Origin: a virus
Virus record (IMG/VR): IMGVR_UViG_3300025466_000012
Location: 1 to 64,000 of that record
Strand: one strand, 5' to 3'
Length of the DNA stretch: 64,000 nucleotides
Below the pieces are notes generated by a model. It had not been told where the DNA came from. It did not search any database and was given only the letters and a program-made list of their open reading frames with translations. Positions 57,115-64,000 of this stretch are shown one piece after another. Position numbers and translations under genes: made by a program. The first letter of the stretch is position 1, and every line of letters begins with the position of its first letter.

Positions 57115-57680
57115 TGAGCGCAGATATTGACATTGACCTAGCAGATAGAGATCAATTATTACAGTTGATCCAGGCAACACCAGCACGTCAAATGCATCAA
57201 GGTCAAGTGCGTAGACATAATAGCGGTGTGTATGTCACAGACATACCTCGTGATCCGATTAATCAGTGTGCGGCCATAGACTATGCGACAGCAGAATCGC
57301 GTGGTTATTTCAAGATCGATCTGCTGAATATGACTGTGTATCAACTGTTGAAAGATCAGGCACACTACGACAGCATGTTGTCGCTAGAACCCAATTGGTC
57401 TCGCTTGTGGCGTGATCCTGAATGGGCTGGCCAATTGGTGCATGTGGGTAACTATACCGCGTTGCTGGAGCACATGAGACCCGATTCGATACCCCGTATG
57501 GCTGCTTTTATTAGTATTATTAGACCGGGTAAAGCGCATTTACAGAATCAGCCCTGGGATCGAGTGTTTGAGTCAGTATGGGACGGTGATGATTCCAAGG
57601 GATTTGTATTCAAACGTAGCCACGCAATTTCTTATAGTGCGTTGGTTGCCCTGCATATGAATATCCTTTCAGAAAAATAA
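57114..57680 (+). CDS. Miniature DnaE (Pol III alpha)-like protein (188 aa)
   Basis: ATG 57114 overlaps the previous stop. Order of motifs follows the palm and fingers of bacterial Pol III alpha: D-I-D-I-D-L-A-D-R-D (residues 4-13, equals P-D-F-D-V-D-F of DnaE), R-R-H-N-S-G-V-Y-V-T-D (33-43, equals M-H-A-G-G-V-V-I), Y-F-K-I-D-L-L-N (65-72, equals V-K-F-D-F-L-G-L), M-A-A-F-I-S-I-I-R-P-G-K (equals A-L-x-R-P-G-P) and F-K-R-S-H-A-I-S-Y-S-A-L (equals F-N-K-S-H-A-A-A-Y). The three catalytic Asp positions are kept. PHP, thumb, clamp and OB domains are missing. Whether it polymerises is unknown. Confidence 0.75.
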   Translation: MSADIDIDLADRDQLLQLIQATPARQMHQGQVRRHNSGVYVTDIPRDPINQCAAIDYATAESRGYFKIDLLNMTVYQLLKDQAHYDSMLSLEPNWSRLWRDPEWAGQLVHVGNYTALLEHMRPDSIPRMAAFISIIRPGKAHLQNQPWDRVFESVWDGDDSKGFVFKRSHAISYSALVALHMNILSEK

Positions 57681-57697
57681 CGCAATGGCTTTTTTTA

Positions 57698-57705
57698 AAT
57701 AAATA
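57698..57705 (+). promoter_or_regulatory. Late promoter AATAAATA for the HNH endonuclease
   Basis: NATAAATA match; an RNA start near 57711 would include the GGAGG site that serves the ATG at 57723. Confidence 0.55.
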
Positions 57706-57722
57706 CTCGTATGGAGGTTTAT

Positions 57723-58397
57723 ATGGGAAGACCCAAAGGTAGTTTAAGCAAAATATCAAAAATACAATATCCACGCAAATGCAATCATTGCGAGTATATG
57801 TCAAACACTCCGCAGATGTATTTTTATCACAAACAAACACACGAGCCAATACCTGCTAATACGTATTGCCATTTTGGTTGCGGCAATGTTGCGTTAGTTA
57901 AAAACACAGGAGGAAAATATACTTGTTTTAAAAAATGGTCTAATTGCCCTGAATATATCAACCAATTGTCATCAAGAACAAAGAACAGTTGGAAAGATGC
58001 AGATAACCGAAAAGAAAAAACCAGAGAAACTTTTTTACAACATTGTTGTGGTCAACCAGGTCCGCTTGCTAAAATGAAAAAAACTAAAAGAAAAAAATCT
58101 GGATTACTTACGCCGTTGATTGCAAAAGATTATCGTCACTATGCAAGAGCTATACGAAAAAAAGCACAACACTGGGCAAAGGAGCAAGGATATGTATTAG
58201 GACAACAAACATATCATGTTGATCATAAGTTTAGTATTCTGGATGCATGGCACGCTGATTTAGCAGAAGCAATCGTAAATCATCCATCAAACTTACAAAT
58301 TTTAGATGCAAAATTAAATAGCGGAAAAGGATCAAAGAGTAGTATCACCCTTGAAGAATTATTGTACAATATCAGTCAAGCCGACGCACCAGCGTGA
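57723..58397 (+). CDS. HNH-type homing endonuclease with zinc-finger N-terminus (224 aa)
   Basis: ATG 57723 has GGAGG 5 bases before it; the upstream ATG at 57711 overlaps that site. N-terminal C-N-H-C and C-H-F-G-C pieces form zinc fingers. The nuclease end has Y-H-V-D-H-K-F-S-I-L, N-H-P-S-N-L-Q-I-L-D and N-S-G-K-G-S-K-S-S-I-T-L-E-E-L-L, the H-D-H and N-L-Q pattern of a phage HNH family. AT-rich compared with neighbours and with its own late promoter, so it is a mobile insert. Its end overlaps the minus-strand gene by 26 bases. Confidence 0.82.
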   Translation: MGRPKGSLSKISKIQYPRKCNHCEYMSNTPQMYFYHKQTHEPIPANTYCHFGCGNVALVKNTGGKYTCFKKWSNCPEYINQLSSRTKNSWKDADNRKEKTRETFLQHCCGQPGPLAKMKKTKRKKSGLLTPLIAKDYRHYARAIRKKAQHWAKEQGYVLGQQTYHVDHKFSILDAWHADLAEAIVNHPSNLQILDAKLNSGKGSKSSITLEELLYNISQADAPA

Positions 58398-58749
58398 TGC
58401 TTTTACGTTTGGTTTTTTTGCGTGCTATTTCGGCCAGACTGCATACAGGACCGTGTAGCACTGTAAGATCTTTGTTGATGAATGTTCTTAGACTGGGGCG
58501 GAACGGCTCCCATTCGGTCTTGAGGAATATGTTGATGGGAACACTTCGGTTGCTTTCCCACCACCATACATTGGCCAGTTCTAAAAATTTCTTTTTTTGT
58601 TCTAGATCCTGTATGGCACCAAAGTCATATATGGTGGTCACGACATCGTCTTGATTTTGTATGATGCCCACATACTCGTTGGTGGCATACACGCACAAAG
58701 TTATAAAAGGGTATTTTTCGGCCAGCTGCGCAAAGATGTCGTTACCCAT
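58372..58749 (-). CDS. Conserved T4-like phage protein (125 aa), unknown
   Basis: Pattern shared with cyanophages: K-Y-P-F-I-T, N-E-Y-V-G-I-I-Q-N-Q-D, Y-D-F-G-A-I-Q-D, W-W-W-E-S-N-R-S-V-P-I-N-I-F-L and I-A-R-K-K-T-K-R-K-S-I-T-L-V-R-R. The basic C-terminus could contact nucleic acid. No function known. A minus-strand GGTAAATA (58776-58783) precedes it. Convergent with the HNH gene. Confidence 0.75.
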   Translation of the reverse strand: MGNDIFAQLAEKYPFITLCVYATNEYVGIIQNQDDVVTTIYDFGAIQDLEQKKKFLELANVWWWESNRSVPINIFLKTEWEPFRPSLRTFINKDLTVLHGPVCSLAEIARKKTKRKSITLVRRLD

Positions 58750-58775
58750 AAATATCGTATAAATCTATCATGAGA

Positions 58776-58783
58776 TATTTACC
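58776..58783 (-). promoter_or_regulatory. Late-type promoter GGTAAATA (minus strand)
   Basis: Same octamer as before gp14, 26 bases upstream of the ATG at 58749. Confidence 0.4.
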
Positions 58784-58822
58784 AAATTGCAACCATACCC
58801 AAATCATTGCCAACCCACCACT

Positions 58823-58830
58823 GATAAATA
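58823..58830 (+). promoter_or_regulatory. Late promoter GATAAATA
   Basis: NATAAATA match 6 bases before the ATG at 58837, predicting a leaderless late message. Confidence 0.6.
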
Positions 58831-58836
58831 ACATGC

Positions 58837-59988
58837 ATGTACTCAACACAACTATATCTTTATCAGCAGATCACCCAGGTCGTGTGCTTGGACGACTCCG
58901 ACAGTGCTGCATTTTCCTACAGGTATAATCCAGTGTACGCCAAGGTCCTGACCATAAACAAAGGTGTTGACAATGTGCTGTTGTTTGAGTTCATCAACCA
59001 AAACGAAAAACCGGTCAACATAACCGGTAGCACATTTATTTTTCGCGTGATCAATACCCAAGGCGACACTGTGTTGATCGAACAGCCTTTGGTTACATTG
59101 AATGCAGCCACCGGCCGTGCCAAGGTCACCCTGTCGGCTTCGGACCTACTGGAAGTGTTGGCACAGCCTGCATACTACAGCCTGACTCGCACCAGTGGCA
59201 ATCTCACTGAACCGGTTTTTGTTGATGCACAATCAGGCGGTCGTGCACCATTGACTATTGCGGATTCGGTGTTGCCACAGTATACTCCCAGCCGTCCGCT
59301 TACCATACCCACTACCAAGATTTCTGCACAAGGCAGTCCAGACGGCACCAGCGTGGCCAATGCTTCTTACAACGACTGGTACTGGAACGGTAACCCCAAT
59401 GGCGCCAACTACTGGAACAGTTTTGCCATAACCGAATTTTACAGCAGTTTTGTCAAGCCCACACAGGCCATAACCACGGTACAGATGACTTTGGATCACT
59501 ATACCGGCACTATCAAGGCCCAGGCAGCACAGGACTACGAAGCAGTGCCGTTTAATGTGACTGAAAGTGTCACCTATCTCAACTATACCGGAACCATCTA
59601 CCATAACATCGTAGGCTGGTATCCGCTGGTACGCATGTGTTTTAACAACAGCATATTTGCTGTGCCCAACGGGCAAGGCGTCCCAGCCAACGCCTATGCC
59701 TACTGTGTAAACGGTCAGGTTGAAAGCATCACGATCCAAAATGCCGGTCGCGGCTACCTGGCTCCGCCCAAGATCAACATCATTGGTGAAGGATCGGGTG
59801 CCCAAGCCGAAGCCACCATAGATGACACTGGTGCGATTGCATCAATCACGGTGACCAATCCGGGATCAGGCTATTGGTTGGTGCCCAATGCTGGTATCAA
59901 CACTCCGTATTATCCGGTGGCACCCAACAATCAAGGTGCCATGGTCATAATCAGCACCGGATATGTGGTGGACCTTTTCTATAGATAA
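58837..59988 (+). CDS. Virion structural protein with BppU-like N-terminus (383 aa)
   Basis: Residues about 40-110 (D-N-V-L-L-F-E-F-I-N-Q, V-N-I-T-G-S-T-F-I-F-R-V, G-R-A-K-V-T-L-S-A-S-D-L) resemble the BppU / baseplate upper protein N-terminal fold. The C-terminal part has G-R-G-Y-L-A-P-P-K-I and G-A-I-A-S-I-T-V-T-N-P-G-S-G-Y, a repeat type common in phage structural proteins. It starts with ATG 58837 right after a late promoter and has no ribosome site. A virion gene alone in the replication block is unusual. Confidence 0.75.
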   Translation: MYSTQLYLYQQITQVVCLDDSDSAAFSYRYNPVYAKVLTINKGVDNVLLFEFINQNEKPVNITGSTFIFRVINTQGDTVLIEQPLVTLNAATGRAKVTLSASDLLEVLAQPAYYSLTRTSGNLTEPVFVDAQSGGRAPLTIADSVLPQYTPSRPLTIPTTKISAQGSPDGTSVANASYNDWYWNGNPNGANYWNSFAITEFYSSFVKPTQAITTVQMTLDHYTGTIKAQAAQDYEAVPFNVTESVTYLNYTGTIYHNIVGWYPLVRMCFNNSIFAVPNGQGVPANAYAYCVNGQVESITIQNAGRGYLAPPKINIIGEGSGAQAEATIDDTGAIASITVTNPGSGYWLVPNAGINTPYYPVAPNNQGAMVIISTGYVVDLFYR

Positions 59989-60004
59989 CTGTGACAAAAC
60001 ATGC

Positions 60005-60010
60005 TATAAT
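60005..60010 (+). promoter_or_regulatory. Extended -10 promoter TGC-TATAAT for the primase
   Basis: TGCTATAAT with no good -35. The ATG at 60016 is 5 bases downstream, predicting a leaderless transcript. Confidence 0.6.
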
Positions 60011-60015
60011 ACAGC

Positions 60016-60972
60016 ATGATCGATGTGACTGCCTATCTGCCCGGAAGAATCAAACGCAACAGCTCGGGCTGGATCAACTTCGACGCTCCCTGTTGTATCC
60101 ATAATGGTACATCGGCTGACCACAGGAAACGTGGTGGCCTCAAAGTCCAAGAATCTGATTGGATCTATCATTGTTTCAATTGCGGATTTAGCACCAGCTT
60201 TACTCTAGGTCGCACCCTGACTGTGCGAGCACGTCGCGTGCTGGGGTGGCTCAATGTACCTGCGGAAGAAATTGAGCGCATGAATCTAGAAAGTCTACAG
60301 CATAGGGGTGCACTGGGTATCTTGGATGATCGACGCAACATGATGCAACAGCTCAGCAATATCAGATTTGACGAACATTATCTACCGAATCCAACGCAAC
60401 CCCTTGCTGAGGAGGCTGCTACATATCTGACCCGGCGTGCGATTCCATTGGATTATCCGTTCCTGAGTACCGGTATTGGACGACCTGGCATCATAGTACC
60501 GTTCACTCATGATCAAACAGTGGTGGGTCACTCAGTGAGATTCTTGGACAGCAGGATGCCCAAATATATACAACGCACGCAACCGGGCTATGTATTTGGC
60601 ACAGATCTACAACGCGATGCCTGGCACACAGCCATCGTTGTGGAAGGTGTGTTTGATGCACTCAGCATCGATGGCCTAGCAGTTTTGCATGCCGAAATCA
60701 ATGATGCACAAGTGCGTTTGATACGCAGTCTGGAACGCGACGTGATCGTGGTACCTGATCAAGACCTAGCTGGTATGAGTCTGGTGGATCGTGCAGTAGA
60801 ACTGAACTGGGCTGTCAGCATGCCCGAATGGCCCGCCGGAATCAAGGATGTGAATGATGCAGTAATCTGCATGGGGCGAGTGGCTACCTTGCTAACTATC
60901 ATGCAGTCCCGAGAGCACAATCGAGTCAAAATAGAACTAAGGAAACGACAAATTGTTAAAAGATTACGATAA
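60016..60972 (+). CDS. 61: DNA primase gp61-like (318 aa)
   Basis: N-terminal zinc region C-C-I-H and C-F-N-C (about residues 26-58), TOPRIM motifs A-I-V-V-E-G-V-F-D-A-L-S (about 210-221) and V-I-V-V-P-D-Q-D-L-A-G (about 244-254), then A-G-I-K-D-V-N-D-A. T4 gp61 is 342 residues. It makes RNA primers on the lagging strand and works in one complex with the gp41 helicase encoded downstream. A predicted leaderless start follows the promoter directly. The end overlaps the SGNH gene by 20 bases. Confidence 0.9.
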   Translation: MIDVTAYLPGRIKRNSSGWINFDAPCCIHNGTSADHRKRGGLKVQESDWIYHCFNCGFSTSFTLGRTLTVRARRVLGWLNVPAEEIERMNLESLQHRGALGILDDRRNMMQQLSNIRFDEHYLPNPTQPLAEEAATYLTRRAIPLDYPFLSTGIGRPGIIVPFTHDQTVVGHSVRFLDSRMPKYIQRTQPGYVFGTDLQRDAWHTAIVVEGVFDALSIDGLAVLHAEINDAQVRLIRSLERDVIVVPDQDLAGMSLVDRAVELNWAVSMPEWPAGIKDVNDAVICMGRVATLLTIMQSREHNRVKIELRKRQIVKRLR

Positions 60973-61675
60973 ACTTTGGGTATTTGGTGACAGCTATGCC
61001 ACTACAAATTTTTGCGTAGACGCCAAAGATTCTTTCTGGGGATTAACAGCTAATCTACTGTCGACGAACACAATTTTTAATTATGCCTGGCCAGGAAATA
61101 GTTTTGATAGTGTAGTTCATGTCATGATCAGTGAGCAGAATTCATATGATTGGAAAAAAGATTTTTTCCTGATTGGAGTTCCGCCATTGCCCCGACTAAC
61201 TGTAGTCAGTAAAGATGATAAAAAAACAACAATCGGCCATAAGATTGACCCTATTTCTTGGCAAGACGATGCATTCAATGTTTTGTGTCATCACGGTATG
61301 GAAAATATTTCAAGTCATGTAGATAAAAAATTTGCTATACATGAAGACAGCACATGGACCCAAACTCAAGCTATGCGTAATATTTTTTTATTAAATACCT
61401 GGTTAGATTCAAAAAATGCCAACTACTTAATATTGAATTTGTCTGTGGATTTTTATCAAGATAATTCATCTGTTGGAGATTTTTTATTAACACATTGTTT
61501 ATCTCATTCACGCAACATATTGTTCCAGGATGGATACTATTCTATTAATTTAAATGTCAATGAGCCAGCAGATTTTAAACAACACGGATGGATGGGCCAT
61601 CATGGACCTCGGGGTAATAGGCATTATTTTGAAAAATCAATCATACCAGCATTAGAAAGAAATAAATTAATTTAA
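60953..61675 (+). CDS. SGNH/GDSL-type hydrolase (240 aa)
   Basis: TTG start at 60953 behind AAGGA, in frame from L-K-D-Y-D-K. Block I is L-W-V-F-G-D-S-Y-A (Ser nucleophile near residue 13); the C-terminal W-M-G-H-H-G-P-R-G-N-R-H-Y-F-E supplies the catalytic His. Between them N-Y-A-W-P-G-N-S-F-D fits block II. Such hydrolases act on esters of lipids or glycans. It is AT-rich relative to primase and helicase and splits the gp61-gp41 pair, so it is probably an acquired gene. The target is unknown. Confidence 0.8.
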   Translation: MLKDYDKLWVFGDSYATTNFCVDAKDSFWGLTANLLSTNTIFNYAWPGNSFDSVVHVMISEQNSYDWKKDFFLIGVPPLPRLTVVSKDDKKTTIGHKIDPISWQDDAFNVLCHHGMENISSHVDKKFAIHEDSTWTQTQAMRNIFLLNTWLDSKNANYLILNLSVDFYQDNSSVGDFLLTHCLSHSRNILFQDGYYSINLNVNEPADFKQHGWMGHHGPRGNRHYFEKSIIPALERNKLI

Positions 61676-61684
61676 AGGAATCGC

Positions 61685-63082
61685 ATGCTTAAAGATTACG
61701 GACTTGAAGTCCAACGCCTGTTCCTAGAAATGATGTTGCAAGACGCAGAAAGCTATGTGCGTGTGCAAAACATCTACAATCCGGAAAACTTTGATAGAAG
61801 CCTAAGATCAGCAGCCCAGTTCATCGCCGACCACAGCGACCAACACAAAACCTTGCCCACAGTGGCACAGATTTCGGCCAGTACCGGAATCGTGCTAGAA
61901 CACTTGCCTGACCTCAACGAAGGGCATTTTGAATGGTTCATGGCCGAGTTTGAGCAGTTTACTAGACGCCAAGAACTGGAACGTGCGATCTTGAAAAGCG
62001 CCGATCTCCTGGAAAAAGGCGAGTACGATCCGGTAGAAAAACTGATCAAGGACGCGGTACAGATCAGTTTGACCAAGGACATGGGCACAGACTACTGGGC
62101 CGATCCCAGAGCCAGGATTGATCGATACTTTAATTCAGGTGGACAAGTCAGCACAGGCTGGCCGCAGATGGATCGTATCTTGTACGGTGGATTCAGCAGA
62201 GGTGAACTCAATATATTTGCTGGTGGATCGGGATCAGGCAAGAGTCTTGTCATGATGAACATAGCCTTGAGCTGGTTGCAGATGGGACTGAGTGGTGTGT
62301 ATGTGAGTCTAGAATTGAGCGAAGAACTGTGTGCGCTCAGGACCGATGCCATGCTGGCTGGCATGAGCACCAAGGAGATCCGCAAGGACATTGACCAAAC
62401 CGAACTCAAGGTCAAGCTGGTCAGTAAAAAAGCCGGACAGTATAGAATCAAGGCCTTGCCGGCACAGAGCAACATCAACGATATCCGCAGTTATATCAAA
62501 GAAGTGCAGGTGCAGACTGGCATACGTGTGGACTTTGTCATGGTTGACTACCTGGATCTCTTGATGCCGGTCAGTGCCAAAGTCAGCCCCAATGACCTAT
62601 TTGTCAAAGACAAGTATGTGAGTGAGGAATTGCGTAACCTGGCCAAGGAACTCAATGTGCTGTTTGTGACAGCAAGTCAGTTGAATAGATCGGCCGTGGA
62701 AGAAGTGGAATTCGATCACAGTCATATATCGGGTGGTATCAGTAAAATCAACACAGCTGACAATGTGTTTGGTATCTTTACCAGTCGAGCCATGCGTGAA
62801 CGTGGCAAGTATCAGATACAATGCATGAAATCTCGTAGCAGTACTGGTGTGGGCATGAAGATTGACCTAGACTACAACATTGAAACCATGCGTATCACAG
62901 ACCCTGGCGAGGAAGAACAAAATAGTTTCAAACGTCCGGGTGGCAACCTCATGGACAGTATCCGTGCCAAGAGTACAGTGACTGCCGCAGATGTGCCGTT
63001 TGAACCAGACAGCGCAGTTGGCGCAGTGGATATACAAAGTGCCAAACTCAAACAATTACTGGGCAAGATCAAGACTGGTTGA
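61685..63082 (+). CDS. 41: Replicative DNA helicase gp41 (465 aa)
   Basis: DnaB-type: Walker A G-G-S-G-S-G-K-S at about residues 180-187, V-Y-V-S-L-E-L-S-E (motif H1a), V-M-V-D-Y-L-D-L (Walker B) and T-A-S-Q-L-N-R-S (sensor). T4 gp41 is 475 residues. The hexamer opens the fork ahead of the polymerase and binds gp61. An N-terminal helical domain and a C-terminal acidic tail are present. No intein is found here, though gp41 is a known intein site in other phages. Starts behind AAAGGA. Confidence 0.95.
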   Translation: MLKDYGLEVQRLFLEMMLQDAESYVRVQNIYNPENFDRSLRSAAQFIADHSDQHKTLPTVAQISASTGIVLEHLPDLNEGHFEWFMAEFEQFTRRQELERAILKSADLLEKGEYDPVEKLIKDAVQISLTKDMGTDYWADPRARIDRYFNSGGQVSTGWPQMDRILYGGFSRGELNIFAGGSGSGKSLVMMNIALSWLQMGLSGVYVSLELSEELCALRTDAMLAGMSTKEIRKDIDQTELKVKLVSKKAGQYRIKALPAQSNINDIRSYIKEVQVQTGIRVDFVMVDYLDLLMPVSAKVSPNDLFVKDKYVSEELRNLAKELNVLFVTASQLNRSAVEEVEFDHSHISGGISKINTADNVFGIFTSRAMRERGKYQIQCMKSRSSTGVGMKIDLDYNIETMRITDPGEEEQNSFKRPGGNLMDSIRAKSTVTAADVPFEPDSAVGAVDIQSAKLKQLLGKIKTG

Positions 63083-63106
63083 TTGGGACTCGATTGATCA
63101 GTGATC

Positions 63107-63114
63107 CATAAATA
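63107..63114 (+). promoter_or_regulatory. Late promoter CATAAATA
   Basis: NATAAATA match 22 bases before the ATG at 63137. Confidence 0.6.
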
Positions 63115-63136
63115 ATAAAAAGATCCTGGACCCCAT

Positions 63137-63385
63137 ATGCAAAAGAAAACTCGTAGTATCCTGGAAGAACTAGAAAATCTCTATGCCGAGCGAGACAGCC
63201 GTCACGTGATCGAAAATCGTGCTGCCAACGTGATTGCCAGCGCCATACGCTTGCTGGAACAGATTGATTCCAGCTATACCAGCGAGCAGGCCGAAAATCT
63301 ACAACGCAAGTTGATCAATGCCATACGATTGAGAGATCCAGCCAAGTTCACCAGAACCGTGAGACGCACCGATGCAAATTCATGA
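63137..63385 (+). CDS. Small conserved phage protein (82 aa), unknown
   Basis: Helical protein with R-S-I-L-E-E-L-E-N-L-Y-A-E-R-D, V-I-A-S-A-I-R-L-L-E-Q-I and R-L-R-D-P-A-K-F pieces that also appear in a cyanophage family of the same length downstream of gp41. Its basic C-terminus (R-T-V-R-R) overlaps the next gene start. Role unknown. Confidence 0.7.
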   Translation: MQKKTRSILEELENLYAERDSRHVIENRAANVIASAIRLLEQIDSSYTSEQAENLQRKLINAIRLRDPAKFTRTVRRTDANS

Positions 63386-64000
63386 ACTGACTCTATCGCG
63401 CAAGCCGCAACTGAATGAAATCTTTGGCTTGGGCAAAAGCAAACAAGACAAAATAAATGCCCAGGCGGCCAAGTACGCCGGCAAATTACAAAAAAAAGTC
63501 AGCCAAAATGCAGGAACCACAGCACCATTGCAGACCGATGCCACACGCATGGCACAGGCCTCGGCCAAATTCCACGCCAATCCGGCTGCCCAACAATGGG
63601 TCAATAATGCTGTGGCCAAGTGGCCATCCGCAGCTGCAACTATAAAAGCCCAGGCACAACCCACAACAACCAACGCACCTGTGGCTTCGGCTTCCACTGC
63701 TGGCTCGGCTCCGGTCAGTATAGGTGGACAAACGCTGGATCCCAACAATCCGGCCCACGCACAGATACTGAGTCAGATGAAAAAACAGGGTATTTCAGAA
63801 GCCGCTGCCGGAGACAATTATGCCACACTGTTCCGCACCTGGGCCAATCAACAGCTCAGAACTGTCACACTGGATGCGCTAGAGCAGAATGCTGAGGTCA
63901 AAAACAAGCTAGAGTCGCTGATAACCCAGATCGAAGCCACGCAGAACAATTTGCCAGCCCAGACCAAATTGGTGGCTGAGTTTTTGAGTACGGCCGTGAT
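63372..64000 (+). CDS. Structural-type protein, N-terminal part (runs off the right edge)
   Basis: ATG 63372 overlaps the end of the preceding gene; the frame stays open to the window end, giving 209 residues. It starts M-Q-I-H-E-L-T-L-S-R-K-P-Q-L-N-E-I-F-G, similar to leaders of virion proteins of aquatic phages. An Ala/Gln/Thr-rich middle follows, then helical A-T-L-F-R-T-W-A-N-Q-Q-L and L-E-S-L-I-T-Q-I-E-A-T. It is likely a head or virion-interior protein, but the rest is needed to judge. Confidence 0.7.
   Translation, partial: MQIHELTLSRKPQLNEIFGLGKSKQDKINAQAAKYAGKLQKKVSQNAGTTAPLQTDATRMAQASAKFHANPAAQQWVNNAVAKWPSAAATIKAQAQPTTTNAPVASASTAGSAPVSIGGQTLDPNNPAHAQILSQMKKQGISEAAAGDNYATLFRTWANQQLRTVTLDALEQNAEVKNKLESLITQIEATQNNLPAQTKLVAEFLSTAV

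Noticed and set aside
1-64000. tRNA genes or a phage replication origin
   Set aside because: No cloverleaf-like sequence or origin-type repeat cluster was found by reading; a covariance search would be needed to exclude them.

Overview
The window is a continuous stretch of a T4-like (Pantevenvirales-type) contractile-tailed phage genome. It is recognised by recognisable homologues of T4 gp1, gp4, gp13, gp14, gp15, gp16, gp17, gp18, gp19, gp32, gp41, gp61, UvsX, UvsY and UvsW, and by T4-style late promoters (NATAAATA). Several proteins look closer to marine and freshwater cyanophage-type versions than to coliphage T4. The host cannot be named from the sequence. Moderate base composition, a mixture of Shine-Dalgarno and apparently leaderless starts, and no photosynthesis genes fit a phage of a heterotrophic aquatic bacterium. 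No tRNA, rRNA or CRISPR was seen, and genes are packed with almost no empty space (no gene-free stretch over 300 bases).

Layout. (1) 1-17.2 kb: tail-fibre/adhesin cassette of nine same-strand genes built from short G-N-V/G-N-I repeats, with interchangeable domains (LamG-like, C1q/TNF-like, collagen-like, chaperone-like C-terminus). (2) 17.2-20.2 kb: a glycan-related trio (GH130-like propeller, TPR-FkbM methyltransferase, unknown). (3) 20.2-23.4 kb, minus strand: neck/sheath-terminator genes gp14 and gp15 plus a Nudix hydrolase. (4) 23.4-28.2 kb: unknown genes, gp13 neck, a DEDDh exonuclease, an HNH homing endonuclease pressed against dNMP kinase, and a zinc-finger protein. (5) 28.2-44.6 kb: virion and packaging block: sheath, tube, tube-like baseplate protein, gp4, gp16, a run of head-interior-type proteins, a secreted nuclease, gp17 and a 988-residue virion protein with a perfect 201-bp tandem duplication. 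(6) 44.6-63.1 kb: replication and recombination block: gp32, UvsX, radical SAM, UvsY, methyltransferase, cupin, AAA+ ATPase, UvsW split in two by a split intein, a cluster of small conserved genes, a possible gp62, a miniature DnaE-like protein, an HNH endonuclease, primase, an SGNH hydrolase and the gp41 helicase. (7) 63.1-64 kb: a small conserved gene and the start of a further structural-type gene.

The genes form the expected phage programme. The sigma70-like promoters serve mainly the replication block (a few others drive unknown genes and the exonuclease) and the NATAAATA promoters drive virion genes and the mobile endonucleases. The most striking items are: a fractured uvsW whose split intein sits exactly inside the DECH (Walker B) box, with a late-promoter-driven nuclease gene between the halves; a 188-residue protein that keeps the key DnaE (Pol III alpha) palm motifs; a repeated arrangement in which the start ATG lies 5-6 bases after a -10 box (leaderless mRNAs); and modular fibre genes in which a LamG domain is inserted in a 74-residue scaffold that also exists alone.
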